Assembly: GCA_033558025.1 (NCBI GenBank)
Contig: JAUCEF010000009.1
Coordinates: 3,472,001-3,536,000, forward strand
DNA length: 64,000 nt
Source of the DNA: Phytophthora sp. 'mugwort'
Lineage: Eukaryota; Oomycota; Peronosporomycetes; Peronosporales; Peronosporaceae
Direction: 5' to 3'
Below the pieces are notes generated by a model. That model was not told the DNA's origin. It did no database searches and worked only from the letters and a program-made list of their open reading frames with translations. Of the stretch, positions 1 through 9,265 are shown piece after piece; position 1 is the first letter of the stretch; each line of letters opens with the position of its first letter. The position numbers and the translations under genes were made by a program.

Positions 1-91
1 AGTCTGTCCCCCGGAGAACGTGGCACGCGGCAGTTGAGGAGGAGGCAGCACGACAGCGCGCACGCACAACACGTCCAAGATCAAGCAGCGG

Positions 92-754
92 ATGGCTGAA
101 GAGGCTCTAAGGGAGGAAGAAGTCCGCTCCGAAGAGACAGCACGCCGAGCGCTTGTCATGGAGGCCCGCACGCCATCGGAGAAGTCCCGTGCCCTAGCAC
201 TCGCCCGCGAGGAGCGCTCCGTTGCTGGGTCCCGACACGTCGACGCTAGAAATGCAAGTGAGGCTGCCGGTGCCGGTGATGCGATGGAGGAAAAGGCTGC
301 GGCAGTGCAAAAACCCGTTGTACGTCCTAAGAAGCGCTCAGTCTCTGAGGTTCAGGAAGAGGAAGGCGACGAAGAAGAAGACGTGGCTGCTCATTCAGTC
401 CAGAGCGACCACAACTCTGGAGAAGGGAGTGGGGCTGACGAGATGACTGATGATGTGGAGGAGAAGGAAGAAGAAGAAGAAGAAGAAGAAGACGAGAAGA
501 CTGAAGACATGGCTGTTCCTCCTTTCCAGAGTGACCACAAAACCTGGCCACTATTCGAGGAAAGCTTGCGGGAGTACATGTACCGCACCCGGCAGGTTCT
601 CGTGGTGAAGGAGAACATTAGTATCAAGCGACGCAACGAGGCCTTGCGTGCACAGAACGGTACCAGGGTCCCCCCGACAACCAAATCGCGAATACGTGGA
701 CGATACCTGGTGGTTACATGGCGAATAAACAGAGTATTCAAATGGGCACGGTAA
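92..754 (+). CDS. acidic low-complexity protein, possibly transposon-related
   Basis: A 220-codon ORF begins at ATG 92; its frame has a stop at position 35, so it is not simply cut by the window edge. The N-terminal half is Ala/Glu/Arg-rich, and a nearly pure Glu/Asp tract lies around residues 120-140. The C-terminal part, with FQSDHKTWPLFEESLREYM followed by a basic KRRNEALRAQ stretch, loosely resembles the N-terminal region of oomycete MULE/FAR1-type transposon proteins. I cannot assign a domain with confidence. The last ~20 residues run into repeats of ATACCTG, so the real 3' end may have been replaced by inserted DNA. A short open stretch downstream (about 1105-1188, ending EERQMV) could be a displaced continuation. 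No function is claimed. Confidence 0.35.
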   Translation: MAEEALREEEVRSEETARRALVMEARTPSEKSRALALAREERSVAGSRHVDARNASEAAGAGDAMEEKAAAVQKPVVRPKKRSVSEVQEEEGDEEEDVAAHSVQSDHNSGEGSGADEMTDDVEEKEEEEEEEEDEKTEDMAVPPFQSDHKTWPLFEESLREYMYRTRQVLVVKENISIKRRNEALRAQNGTRVPPTTKSRIRGRYLVVTWRINRVFKWAR

Positions 755-1259
755 ATAAAAACCTGGTAACTACCTGGACGATACCTGGGGATTGCCTGGA
801 GATAATAAAGTCAACTGATAGGGCACGTCATGGCATGGCACCATTGCCAGATCCCGACAAAACGGCGACGGTGTCATTTCCACTTTTTCTTTTGTTCTGC
901 GCATGTGGGTATTTCAGGTATCACGACCTGGGCAATATCTGTTTTGGTAATTTAAGACTATATTACGCCAGTCTCAGGTGCTTTTCTTACGCATCTGAGA
1001 AACGTGGACAATACCTGTAGGTACACCTGTAAAATACCTGTATCTGATTCCGTGCAGCCTTCTGCAAAACCTGGACCGTAAGGGCGTCCTAATTTATTTC
1101 TGCAGAGGAGGCTTTCAAGCCTCTCCACCAATCATTCACTGAGCGCCTCCAGAAGCGTCGCCGCTTTGAGGAACGGCAAATGGTGTAATACTTGGTGTCA
1201 ATATTCTGGCCAACGTCGTTCACATGTCAGCGATTCTTCAGTGTTGTTCACACGACGTT
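755..1259. other. intergenic stretch with recurring ATACCTG motifs
   Basis: No convincing gene. The motif GGAC(A/G)ATACCTG recurs at about 698, 777 and 1007, with another ATACCTG near 1034, which suggests a degenerate small repeat or MITE-like insertion. The last 4 bp (CGTT, 1256-1259) form the left target duplication of the retroelement that follows. Confidence 0.35.
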
Positions 1260-1472
1260 TGGCACGACTGAGTGATGTGTGAGGACTGATGGACAAGAGG
1301 TCGACTAATGGAGAAGCGGTGAGATGAAGCTAGTTCTAGAAGCACGAGAGCAAGATAAGACGAGACCAGTCTAATAAATATTTCACTCTCACTTTTACCT
1401 CAAACCTCGCAAGTCCATTTCAAGTAAGACCTCGCGGATCCGATAGCCAGTCTGCAAGCCGAAGGCGTGTCA
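1260..1472 (+). repeat. 5' LTR of the first gypsy element
   Basis: A 213-bp repeat matching 6279-6491, with short inverted ends (TGGCAC at the start, GTGTCA at the end). The 4 bp before it (CGTT) match the 4 bp after the 3' LTR. Confidence 0.9.
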
Positions 1473-1524
1473 TTTTAATATATCAAATCTGAATCGGAAT
1501 TAAGAGAACCAAGCGACATCAAGC

Positions 1525-2845
1525 ATGGGGCTCAAGAAGAAGAGGAATACCTCACCTACGAGCTGGTGATCACGCCTGCCATTGCCAACACTGAAGTGGA
1601 AAAAGCAAAGATAAAGATAAAAAGTTCGCGGGCGGCAGCGCGCGCGACTGGCTTGAGTGGAGCAGACAATTTCGTAGCCTTGATCGTAAGAAACAGTGGA
1701 CGGATGAGCAGAAGGCACACAACCTTGTCGTTCATGTCGAAGGTGACCTCGAAGCTGACGTCGAGAAAGTCACCCAAGATGCCATCGCTAAAAACAAGTC
1801 ACTCGAGGAATTCTTCGCGGACGTGGGCCTGTTGTTGGTCCCCCACGACTTCAGCGAAGACCTCGACAACGGGCTGTGAATAATGACGAAGCGTCGCGAC
1901 GAGACGGTGTTCAAGTTTTCCCAGCGACTGAAAGAGAGCATCCGCATGCTTGCAGAGCTGCCCAGGACGCAGAAGGAGATTCCCGAGGTGCAGCGATGCA
2001 GTTACTTCAAACGCGGAATGCCACGCGCTTGGCAATAAAAGCTGGTAGCATCCACCGCCGTGTTTGGCCGACTTAGTGAGCCAGTACGCTACTTCACGCG
2101 AATCGAAAAAAACGGTGCGGCAGCTGACAGCCAGCGGCAAGAACAAGAGCTATAAGGACCAGCGCACGGAGAAGAGCCGAGGTCAACAAGAGCCACAGAA
2201 GAATCGACACAAGGATGACAAGAAGAAAACAATCGGATCGGGCAGCAAAAGCAAGAGTGACAAGGGGTGCCCCTTTCACAAGACGGCCTCGCACAATACC
2301 AGCGATTGTTACACCGTCAAGAAGAAGGAAGCGGAATAGCACAAACGAGTTGAAGTCCAGCCCCGACCCGAAGCGCAAAGAGAGCAACCGATACACACGA
2401 TCTACAATAACTCGGACGCAAAATCAGTTCTCAGACGCGTCCAGCAGTGAGGAGATGAAGTTTGTAGATCTTGTGGAGAAGAAGAAGAGCCCGAAAGGTG
2501 CACTGCTGCGCATCACGGTAAAGCTCAGTCGCGGCGTATAGATGTTTGAGGCTCTCCTAGACAGCGGCGCCTCCAAGAGTATCATCAACAGCGCGACGCT
2601 CGCGGCCAATATCAAATTGGGTTGGAAATTTATCCCAGCGTCTCCAACATATTCAACACCATGAGTGGCTCGGTCATCAGCAACGGAACGACCATCGCAC
2701 AGTTCGTCCTGCTAAACCTCACGGCGGGACCATCACCACGCATCGGTTTGAAGTGATCGAGGACAGTGGCGACGCCATGGTCATCGGTCGCGACATTATG
2801 AATGATCTCGGCCTCATCCTGAACTTCAAGAACAGGGCGGTTTAA
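1525..2845 (+). pseudogene. gag and aspartic protease of the first gypsy element, frameshifted
   Basis: Gag capsid-like sequence is readable in shifting frames between about 1590 and 2035, for example ARDWLEWSRQF and EQKAHNLVVHVEGDLEADVE. It is followed by a Lys-rich tail at 2064-2339 with a CCHC-like motif, CPFHKTASHNTSDC, typical of Ty3/gypsy gag C-termini. The retropepsin active site reads LLDSGAS at about 2554-2574. Its second conserved part, MVIGRDIMNDLGL, lies around 2777-2815 in another frame. The product would package and mature the retroelement particle. At least four frame changes or stops break it, so it is scored as a pseudogene. Confidence 0.8.
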
Positions 2846-2989
2846 TGGGATGATTGTTTCCTTAGCCTTAATACGGGTCACGACGGAACGACAGTCGCTA
2901 CAGACAAGCAATAGAACCACGAGTTCCCGGACAAGTCAAAAGAAGTATCCGGTAGCCCGATCCAGCCAGAACAACTCCTTCCTGATCAT

Positions 2990-4265
2990 CTCCAAGGCGA
3001 GCTGGCAAAGCCTACAGTCACTGCTCATAGCGTATCGGAAACTCTACGACGGTCACCTGGGGCGGATGCAGTTTGATGACTACAAGATACGTCTCTCCCC
3101 CAATTTTAAGCCGGTGCACGCTAAGCCCTACCCCATAGCACGCAGCCACGAAGCAAAAGCCAAGGCCAAGGCCAAGATCCAACAACTCATCAACGCCGAC
3201 GTGATGGAGCAAATCTACGACTCAGCGATGGCGTCACCGGCGTTTTTCCTGGTCAAGCCCGATGGTAGTCTGCGCCTGCTAATCGGCTTTCGATGGATGA
3301 AAAAGTACCTGCGGCGAAGCCCGTGCTACGAGCCGCGAGTCAGGAGATCCTGATGCGTCTCGCCAAAGCAAAGTGTATGTCAAGAGTCGGCCGTTCACCG
3401 CATTCTGTTTGCCGTTTGGATAGTTCCAGTACAAGAGGCTGCCGATGGGTATTTCCACTGAATACCAGGCCTGGATGGAGCGAATTTTCGGCGACCTGGA
3501 GTTTGTAGTGGTGTACCTGGATGACATTCTAGTGTTCTCTGAGAACGAAGAAGAGCATCTTGAACACGTGAGCATCGGCTTCGAGCGACTGGAGAAGTAT
3601 GCTGTCTCGTTGAACGGCAAGAAGTGCCACATCCTGAGAAAAGAGGTCGACTATCTGGGTTACACGCTCTCCTCAGAAGGAATCAGGACACAAGCGAAAA
3701 TGATCCAGGATATCCAGCAGATTGAGGTGCCTCGCAACCGCAAGGGGCTCCGACGCTTTTTGAGCATGATTAACTACTATCATGACATGGTACCGAACAT
3801 ACAACGCTTTGCAAGCCACTGCATCGGTTTACAAGTTCCAAGGTGCCGTTCATGAGGTTTCTGAGCGATACGAAAACTTTCCGATACGTCCAGCATGCCT
3901 TTGCAGAAGCCGTCTTGTTATCCTTCCCCGATTTCGAGAAGCCGTTCCACGTATACGCGGATGCCAGCGGGGCCCAACTCGGTGGACGAATCATACAAGG
4001 AAGCAAGATTGTGGCGTGCTATTGTCGCACTCTGAACAAACAGCAGCTCAATTACACGACCATGGAGTTGAAGCTCCTGCCAATAGTCGAGTTTCTTCGA
4101 GAATATCGCACGATGCTCCTTGGATTTCCAGTAGTGGTGCCCACAGACCACAAAAACTTAATTTACCCGACCGAGACGTGCCTTCGAGTCAAGCGCTGGA
4201 AGTTAGTGCTCTCGGAGTATCGACTGACAATGAGCTACATCAAGGCGGGGAGAATAATATTGTAG
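2990..4265 (+). pseudogene. reverse transcriptase and RNase H of the first gypsy element, broken
   Basis: The RT fingers are recognisable at about 3050-3300: the LSPNFKPVHAKPYPIAR segment, then ASPAFFLVKPDGSLRLLIGF. The catalytic YLDD box is at 3514-3525, preceded by MERIFGDLEFVVV and followed by KCHILRKEVDYLGY. RNase H follows at about 3930-4260, with FHVYADASGAQLGG and YTTMELKLLPIVEFL, and a QQLNYTT-like turn. The enzyme would copy element RNA into DNA in the cytoplasmic particle. Frameshifts near 3300-3445 and 3840 and a stop at about 4263 break it. Part of the palm between the fingers and YLDD is missing or scrambled. Confidence 0.8.
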
Positions 4266-4535
4266 CGGACGCTTTTTCTCGCATGCGGTTTGATGCGAAC
4301 GAAGACCCATTACTGAATGAAGAAATCTACTCTGCAAGCACGCAGCCCGAATGCGTTATGCACGGTCCGGTCATCCGCCAGCACCAAGAATCCGACGAAA
4401 TGATCCAAAAGAGCAAGTCAGCGTGCCTCGCTGGCACCAACAATCCCGATTCTCCTGAGATTGCTGGACGGAATGCTCGGTTTGCTATGTGAGTGTCGGG
4501 CGGATTGCCCAACTGTTTCGTGGTGTTCAGGTTGC

Positions 4536-5280
4536 TATCTATAAAAATTGAAGATAGGTTTTAGTGGACACAATTTTGTTGAATCGAATCCAACAGGACC
4601 AAACTTCTACATATTTATATGTTTTTACAAAGGTAGCGTAAAGAACCAAATTTTAACAAAAACGAGATCAACGATGGTATCGCTCCGCGCAGCGGCGCGC
4701 CTCCAGGATACCAGCTATTTGACCGAAGTGATGGCACTGCGCTTTGGCGGCGCCAGCTATTTGACGACGCTGGTGCCGCGGTTAGCCGACTTGCGGACGG
4801 CGTCAGCGCTTTGACCACGCCGGCGTCAGAACTCGTGGACGGCGCCAGCGGTTTGACCGTGCTGAAGTCAGAACTCGTGGACGGCGCCAGTGATTTGACC
4901 GCGCTGGCGCCGCGGCTAACAGACATGGTTGTGTCCTGGTAATGTATAGCGTGCCATGGTTGGTCTGGGTACGCGCGACCCTTAGGAGTAAGTTAACTCG
5001 CTTCGGGCCCGGTTGCGTAGAAAACGCATTAAAAAGCGAACAGGCTCTCCGCGTATGCAACGACTCCATTCCTGCGATTTCCTCAGCCGAATGCTCCGTG
5101 TCTGCGACCTCTTCACCCGACGACTCCATATGCGATCCTCGCGAACTCCACCTTGAAAAGACGCTTCACTCAGTGTTTATTTCTACCTTTAGCATCCTCT
5201 TAAATGCGTTCCAACAACGGTGCAGCACATTCGTACTACATATTTACTATCAGCTTGTGCCCCTCTTGGGATACTTACTA
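4536..5280. repeat. foreign block between RNase H and integrase of the gypsy element, with 42-bp tandem repeats
   Basis: About 750 bp separate gypsy coding that ends near 4530 from integrase coding that resumes near 5285, where these are normally close together. The block contains imperfect 42-bp tandem repeats at about 4795-4915 (core GTGGACGGCGCCAG). Their reverse-strand translation repeats a 14-residue unit of the type KxLAPSTSSDxxxV. GTTGC occurs at both edges (4531-4535 and 5281-5285), a possible target duplication. No transposase is visible. I infer a non-autonomous insertion, but the exact ends are uncertain. Confidence 0.4.
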
Positions 5281-5290
5281 GTTGCGTACC

Positions 5291-5876
5291 AGAAGCGGGT
5301 AATCGTCCCAGATACTCTGCGCGACGACATGATCGGATGGTACCACCAGAACCTCGGCCATCCAGCAAGCGAAAGGCAGCTTAAAACAATGCGTCACACG
5401 CTCTACTGGCCAGGCATGGAGACCACAATTGCCAAATCCATCAGGAAGTGTGTCACGTGCAAGCGCGTCAAAGTGCACGGCAGGAAAGAAGACTACGGAT
5501 TGTTGCCGCCGCCACGCACCATGAAGACTGTGGCCGTTTGACATCGTTCACGTGGATCTTATCGGACCTTATGAGGGTGACTTCTACGGGATTACCATGA
5601 TTGACCAATCAACCCGCCTGGCTAGAATTGGAATTGAACATGACAAGGACTCGCTCACGACGGCTGAAAGCTTCCGCGAGTGGCTTTGTCGATATCCGCG
5701 ACCGCTACCGGTAGTTCATGATAAAGGTTCAGAGTTCACGGGCGACAAATTTCAGGAGCTGCTCCGAAGATATCAAAGCCAAGCCGATCACGACAAAAAA
5801 GAAACAGCCAAAGCGATATGTGAACGCGTGCATTTGGAGATCCTTAACGTGATTCGATGCCACGGCGGCGCCGACT
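5291..5876 (+). pseudogene. integrase of the first gypsy element, frameshifted
   Basis: An N-terminal zinc-binding HHCC region is intact at about 5330-5465 (WYHQNLGH..., then CVTC). A frameshift near 5541 separates it from the catalytic core, which carries HVDLIGPYEG (first Asp, about 5550) and VVHDKGSEFTGDKF (second Asp, about 5717). The core ends at a stop near 5876, before the rest of the C-terminal domain. Integrase inserts element DNA into the chromosome. The remaining 5880-6278 contains a degraded C-terminal part, with HSSQAT-like and SAKAVTTQEETPRRW stretches in mixed frames. Confidence 0.8.
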
Positions 5877-6278
5877 GAAAAAAGGTTATCCTTTACGCCG
5901 CCTTCGCAGTCCGAGCAAGCTACCATAGCATCCTGAATGCGTCACCTGGACAGCTAATTTGTGGACAAGACATGATTTTACTCCAATTGTACGAAGCAAA
6001 CTGGGGTTACATGTCCAAACGCCGATTCGACGCAATCTTGCTACAACGACCGCGAAAACGACAAACGACTCGAGCACTTCTACAAACCAGGAGATCAGGT
6101 GATAATTCGAGTGCCAAAGCAGTTACGACCCAAGAAGAAACGCCTCGCCGATGGCCCATTCCCGATCCGCAGCATCCATCACAACAGTACTGTCACCGTG
6201 GACAAAAGATCAACTCAGCAGCAAGTCAGCATTCGCCGCATTTTCCCTTGCTAGCTATCACTGCTTCATGGTGGAGTA

Positions 6279-6491
6279 TGACACGACTGAGTGATGTGTG
6301 AGGACTGATGGATAAGAGGTGGATTAATGGAGAAGCGGTCAGATGAAGCTAGTTCTACAAGCACGAGAGCAAGATAGGACGAGGACGCTCTAAGAAATAA
6401 TTCACTCTCACTTTTTCCTCAACCCCCCGCAGGTCCCTCTCAAGTAAGGCCTCGTGCACCCGATAGCCCCTATGCAAGTCAAGGCGTGTCA
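6279..6491 (+). repeat. 3' LTR of the first gypsy element
   Basis: A 213-bp repeat beginning TGACACGAC and ending GTGTCA, paired with 1260-1472. It is followed by CGTT (6492-6495), which matches the 4 bp before the 5' LTR. Confidence 0.9.
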
Positions 6492-7210
6492 CGTTTTGCT
6501 CGCTGCGCCATTCTCTCCAGCCGTACACGCTGGAAAGCCGAGGTCTTTAGCAGAGCATCGAGTACTGGGACTCACGAACTGTGGGCAGCATTGAGTACGT
6601 GGTAGGTAGCTTCCAATACGACTAAATGGAACCAATGATTTATTTGCTTGTACTCCGCATTGAAATAAATTATTATTTACTGTTAGTCCCTGCATCAATC
6701 ATCTATTCTACGTCTTGCATTGCAATAGATAAAAATGCAATATCCGGCAGCCAAGTTGGGTCACGGCCGCAACCACCGGAATCCGCGTTCGGAGATAGTC
6801 GGGGTACATGATTACACTCATGTTTGTGACTCAAGTTGGTCTTTCTAGAATAATCCGGCGATACTCCAGAAATTCAAGATTTTCATGCACGAACAGCAGC
6901 GTGTAGCATCAGTTTGAGATTTGCCAGCAAACGAGAAACCAAGAAAGTAGAGCGAGACAAGCGAATGCTTGACGACTGGTGCAAAACCGCGTATGGAACC
7001 CCATGGCTAGCTCGAGCAGTCACTGATGGAGTTCGATCGCATAGCGGATCGTATGCTGGACCGCAGCAGTTTCCCTTTCGACATGCACACCCAGATTTTG
7101 GTCATCGATGACGACGAGTTCTTCTGGGACCTGTCAATTCAGGCCATGGAGAAGGGCTCCAAACGGCTAACGGGCAGCTGTAATGGTGAGGACAACGAGA
7201 GCTCGAAGAG
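6492..7210. other. segment between two retroelements with an unassigned ORF
   Basis: This DNA lies between the gypsy element and the chromovirus. A plus-strand ORF from ATG 7026 (starting MEFDRIADRMLDRSSFPFD) runs to the chromovirus LTR. If the chromovirus is removed, its frame continues at 19838 for about 65 codons to a stop near 20028. I do not recognise the protein, and it may be noise. Upstream, 6500-6900, shows nothing convincing. Confidence 0.3.
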
Positions 7211-7628
7211 TGTCGGGGCGGCTGTGCACTTTGCAGTGCGGCAGAGGAAGCAGGTAGGCTTGGACTTGTGGGGAACGACGCACGTTTTGGAATTATTATA
7301 TTTGTTTGTTTTTCTTTTGCTAGCTACGACATGCATGCGCTCATGGAAGCACCTCGTGCTCTCCGTGCGTTCCCATACTGGATAAGCTTCTTTTTCTTTT
7401 GTGTATGCTTAACCTAAATGTAAGCTACGTTTCCTTTTTCCAAAATTTGTTCTCTGCAGGTACGCATCAGGTACATACCTTTGGCGGCTGCCTGCCATGC
7501 ACCTCCTGGCCGTCCAAGGCAGCTTGCGCATGGTCGCTTGCTATATAGGCCGCTGGCGTGCTCGGTCAGCACGCCCGTGAGGGTGATGGCCTAGGCGTGC
7601 TGACCGGCACGCCGTGCTCGACCTGACA
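7211..7628 (-). repeat. 3' LTR of the chromovirus
   Basis: Starts TGTCGGGG and ends CCTGACA on the plus strand. It matches 19410-19832 over its whole length, differing by a GTTT copy number and scattered substitutions. It is followed at once by TCTCCCCCC, the complement of a polypurine tract, which marks it as the 3' LTR of a minus-strand element. Confidence 0.88.
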
Positions 7629-7637
7629 TCTCCCCCC
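7629..7637 (-). other. polypurine tract of the chromovirus
   Basis: On the minus strand it reads GGGGGGAGA directly before the LTR start TGTCAGG. This is the expected position for the plus-strand primer in LTR retroelement replication. Confidence 0.75.
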
Positions 7638-7639
7638 GG

Positions 7640-9250
7640 TTGAGTTCACGTTGGCGACGGCAATATTCCTCAAGGAGTTGTTGCCCATGCGAAACATGTT
7701 AAATGTCTCGTTCTCCCATGTCGCTTCATGTTCAGGCAGACCATGCCATTGGACCAACCGTTGACGCTTACGACGTCTCACGCGGTTCCTTAGCAATTTC
7801 CCCACGATGTACAGGTGTTCTTCAGTTTCTTCGTCGACGATAGGCGGAACAGCCTTCGGTATCGGACGGTTTGGGAAGCTCGACACGTTGGTCATGTAAT
7901 GCGATAGGAGTTCGACTTAAAACGTAGGATTGATCCTCCGCATTACGTTACGTAGAATCAGATTTACCACGTTGTTGTTAACCATGCGTTCGATCACGAA
8001 AGGTCCAACTTTCTTCGCCGTTAGCTTTGCTTTCTTAAGTTCCGTATCGTAATTAACCGTCTTTAAAGATAAGCTCTTCGTGTCGCAATACTAAGCCCTC
8101 TTTGAAGATGACTTCTTGGCGTTTGCGATCGTACTGCTTATTCAAATTGAGGTTATTTGCGATTCTGGCGAGCTTCTTCTACGATCTCTTGCCTTTCTTT
8201 TGCAAAGTTTCTCACGAACTCTGCAATCCTTACATCTTGCTCGACTGAGTAGGCCTCTCATCTCTTCAGCGACTAGGTTTAACACCTTACGCCCCGTTTC
8301 AACCTCAAATGGAGTAGTTTTGTCGATGCGTCGACGAGTTGAATGGGCATACTCTACAGTTCCAAGATAGTTCACCCAATCATCGCCATGATACGATACC
8401 ATGCATCTCAGAGCATATTCAAGTACTAAGTTTTGACGTTCTATCTGGCCATCAGCTTGAGCTCTGTGAGCTGTGGTCATACTTAGCTTGACACCCATCA
8501 GCTTCAGAAGCGACTTCCAGAAATCTGAAATGAATTTCGAGTCACTGTCGCTGATAATTACTTCCGGCACACCATGGTGTCGGATAACAGTATCAAAGAA
8601 CTGTGTCCTGGGCATCTGCCGTGGTGTAGGTAGGTGTATACTTTGCGTTTCGACAGTTTGTCGAGTGCAACTAAGATAGCATCAAATCCGTCCGACACCG
8701 GCAATCCAGTGATGAAGTCCATCGAAACAACTTCCCATCATTCCTTAAGAATTGGTATTAACATCAGAAGACCTTTCTTCTTCTGGCTGCTGGACTTCCA
8801 TCTTGCGCAGGTCTCACAGGTACAGATATATTCTCGAACGTCACGGTCCATAGTCGGCCACCAATACCATTGCGACTGCTTTAGGTAGGTGCGACGGCTA
8901 CCCGGATGCGCTGACATACTGCCATCATGGAACTCTATGATGACATTCGTACGTAGACCTTACGCTTCGGAACATACAAACGGTAGACAGTATCTCTCCT
9001 GGTATTCTTAACGAAGAGTAAACCCTTGTGTTCTACAAACTTTTCCATTTGGGTACCCTGCGTCCATTACTGCTTGAATCTTGATCCGACATGTACCCAA
9101 GCTGGAACTTTTTCTTCTGGTCACCGGACAAGTGCAAACTCACATAACGAAAACCGACGCTGTTGACTTGCTCTTGCTGAACACCAATCAGACGACTCTC
9201 CCTCCATCAGTCAACATCGTCGAGAATGAGGTGGGAGGCTTCGACCGACA
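7640..9250 (-). pseudogene. integrase with C-terminal chromodomain of the chromovirus
   Basis: Read from high to low coordinates: a degraded HHCC zinc region around 8800-8935 (HDGSMSAHPGS then CTCETCARWK); the first catalytic Asp in VVSMDFITGLP near 8710-8735; the second in EVIISDSDSKF near 8530-8560; and the Glu in ADGQIERQNLVLEYALR near 8410-8460. A chromodomain follows at about 7710-7830 (EHLYIVGKLLRNRVRRR, QRLVQWHGLPEHEATWE). In chromoviruses the chromodomain steers integration toward modified chromatin. Stops and frame changes near 7900-8140 and 8615-8700 break the frame. The 5' end of this segment is cut by the LINE at 9250. Confidence 0.82.
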
Positions 9251-9265
9251 TATGACGTAACACCG

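Larger units (their letters stand above)
1260..6491 (+). mobile_element. degenerate Ty3/gypsy LTR retrotransposon, complete from LTR to LTR
   Basis: Two 213-bp direct repeats bound the element. Each begins TG(G/A)CACGAC and ends GTGTCA. CGTT is duplicated at both outer edges (1256-1259 and 6492-6495), a 4-bp target-site duplication. Inside, in order, are gag, aspartic protease, reverse transcriptase, RNase H, then zinc-binding and catalytic integrase segments, all on the plus strand, which is the Ty3/gypsy order. My by-eye alignment of the LTRs gives about 15% mismatch, so the insertion is old. Multiple frameshifts and stops inactivate the polyprotein. No clear primer binding site follows the 5' LTR. 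A short purine run (GGTGGAG) precedes the 3' LTR. Confidence 0.9.
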
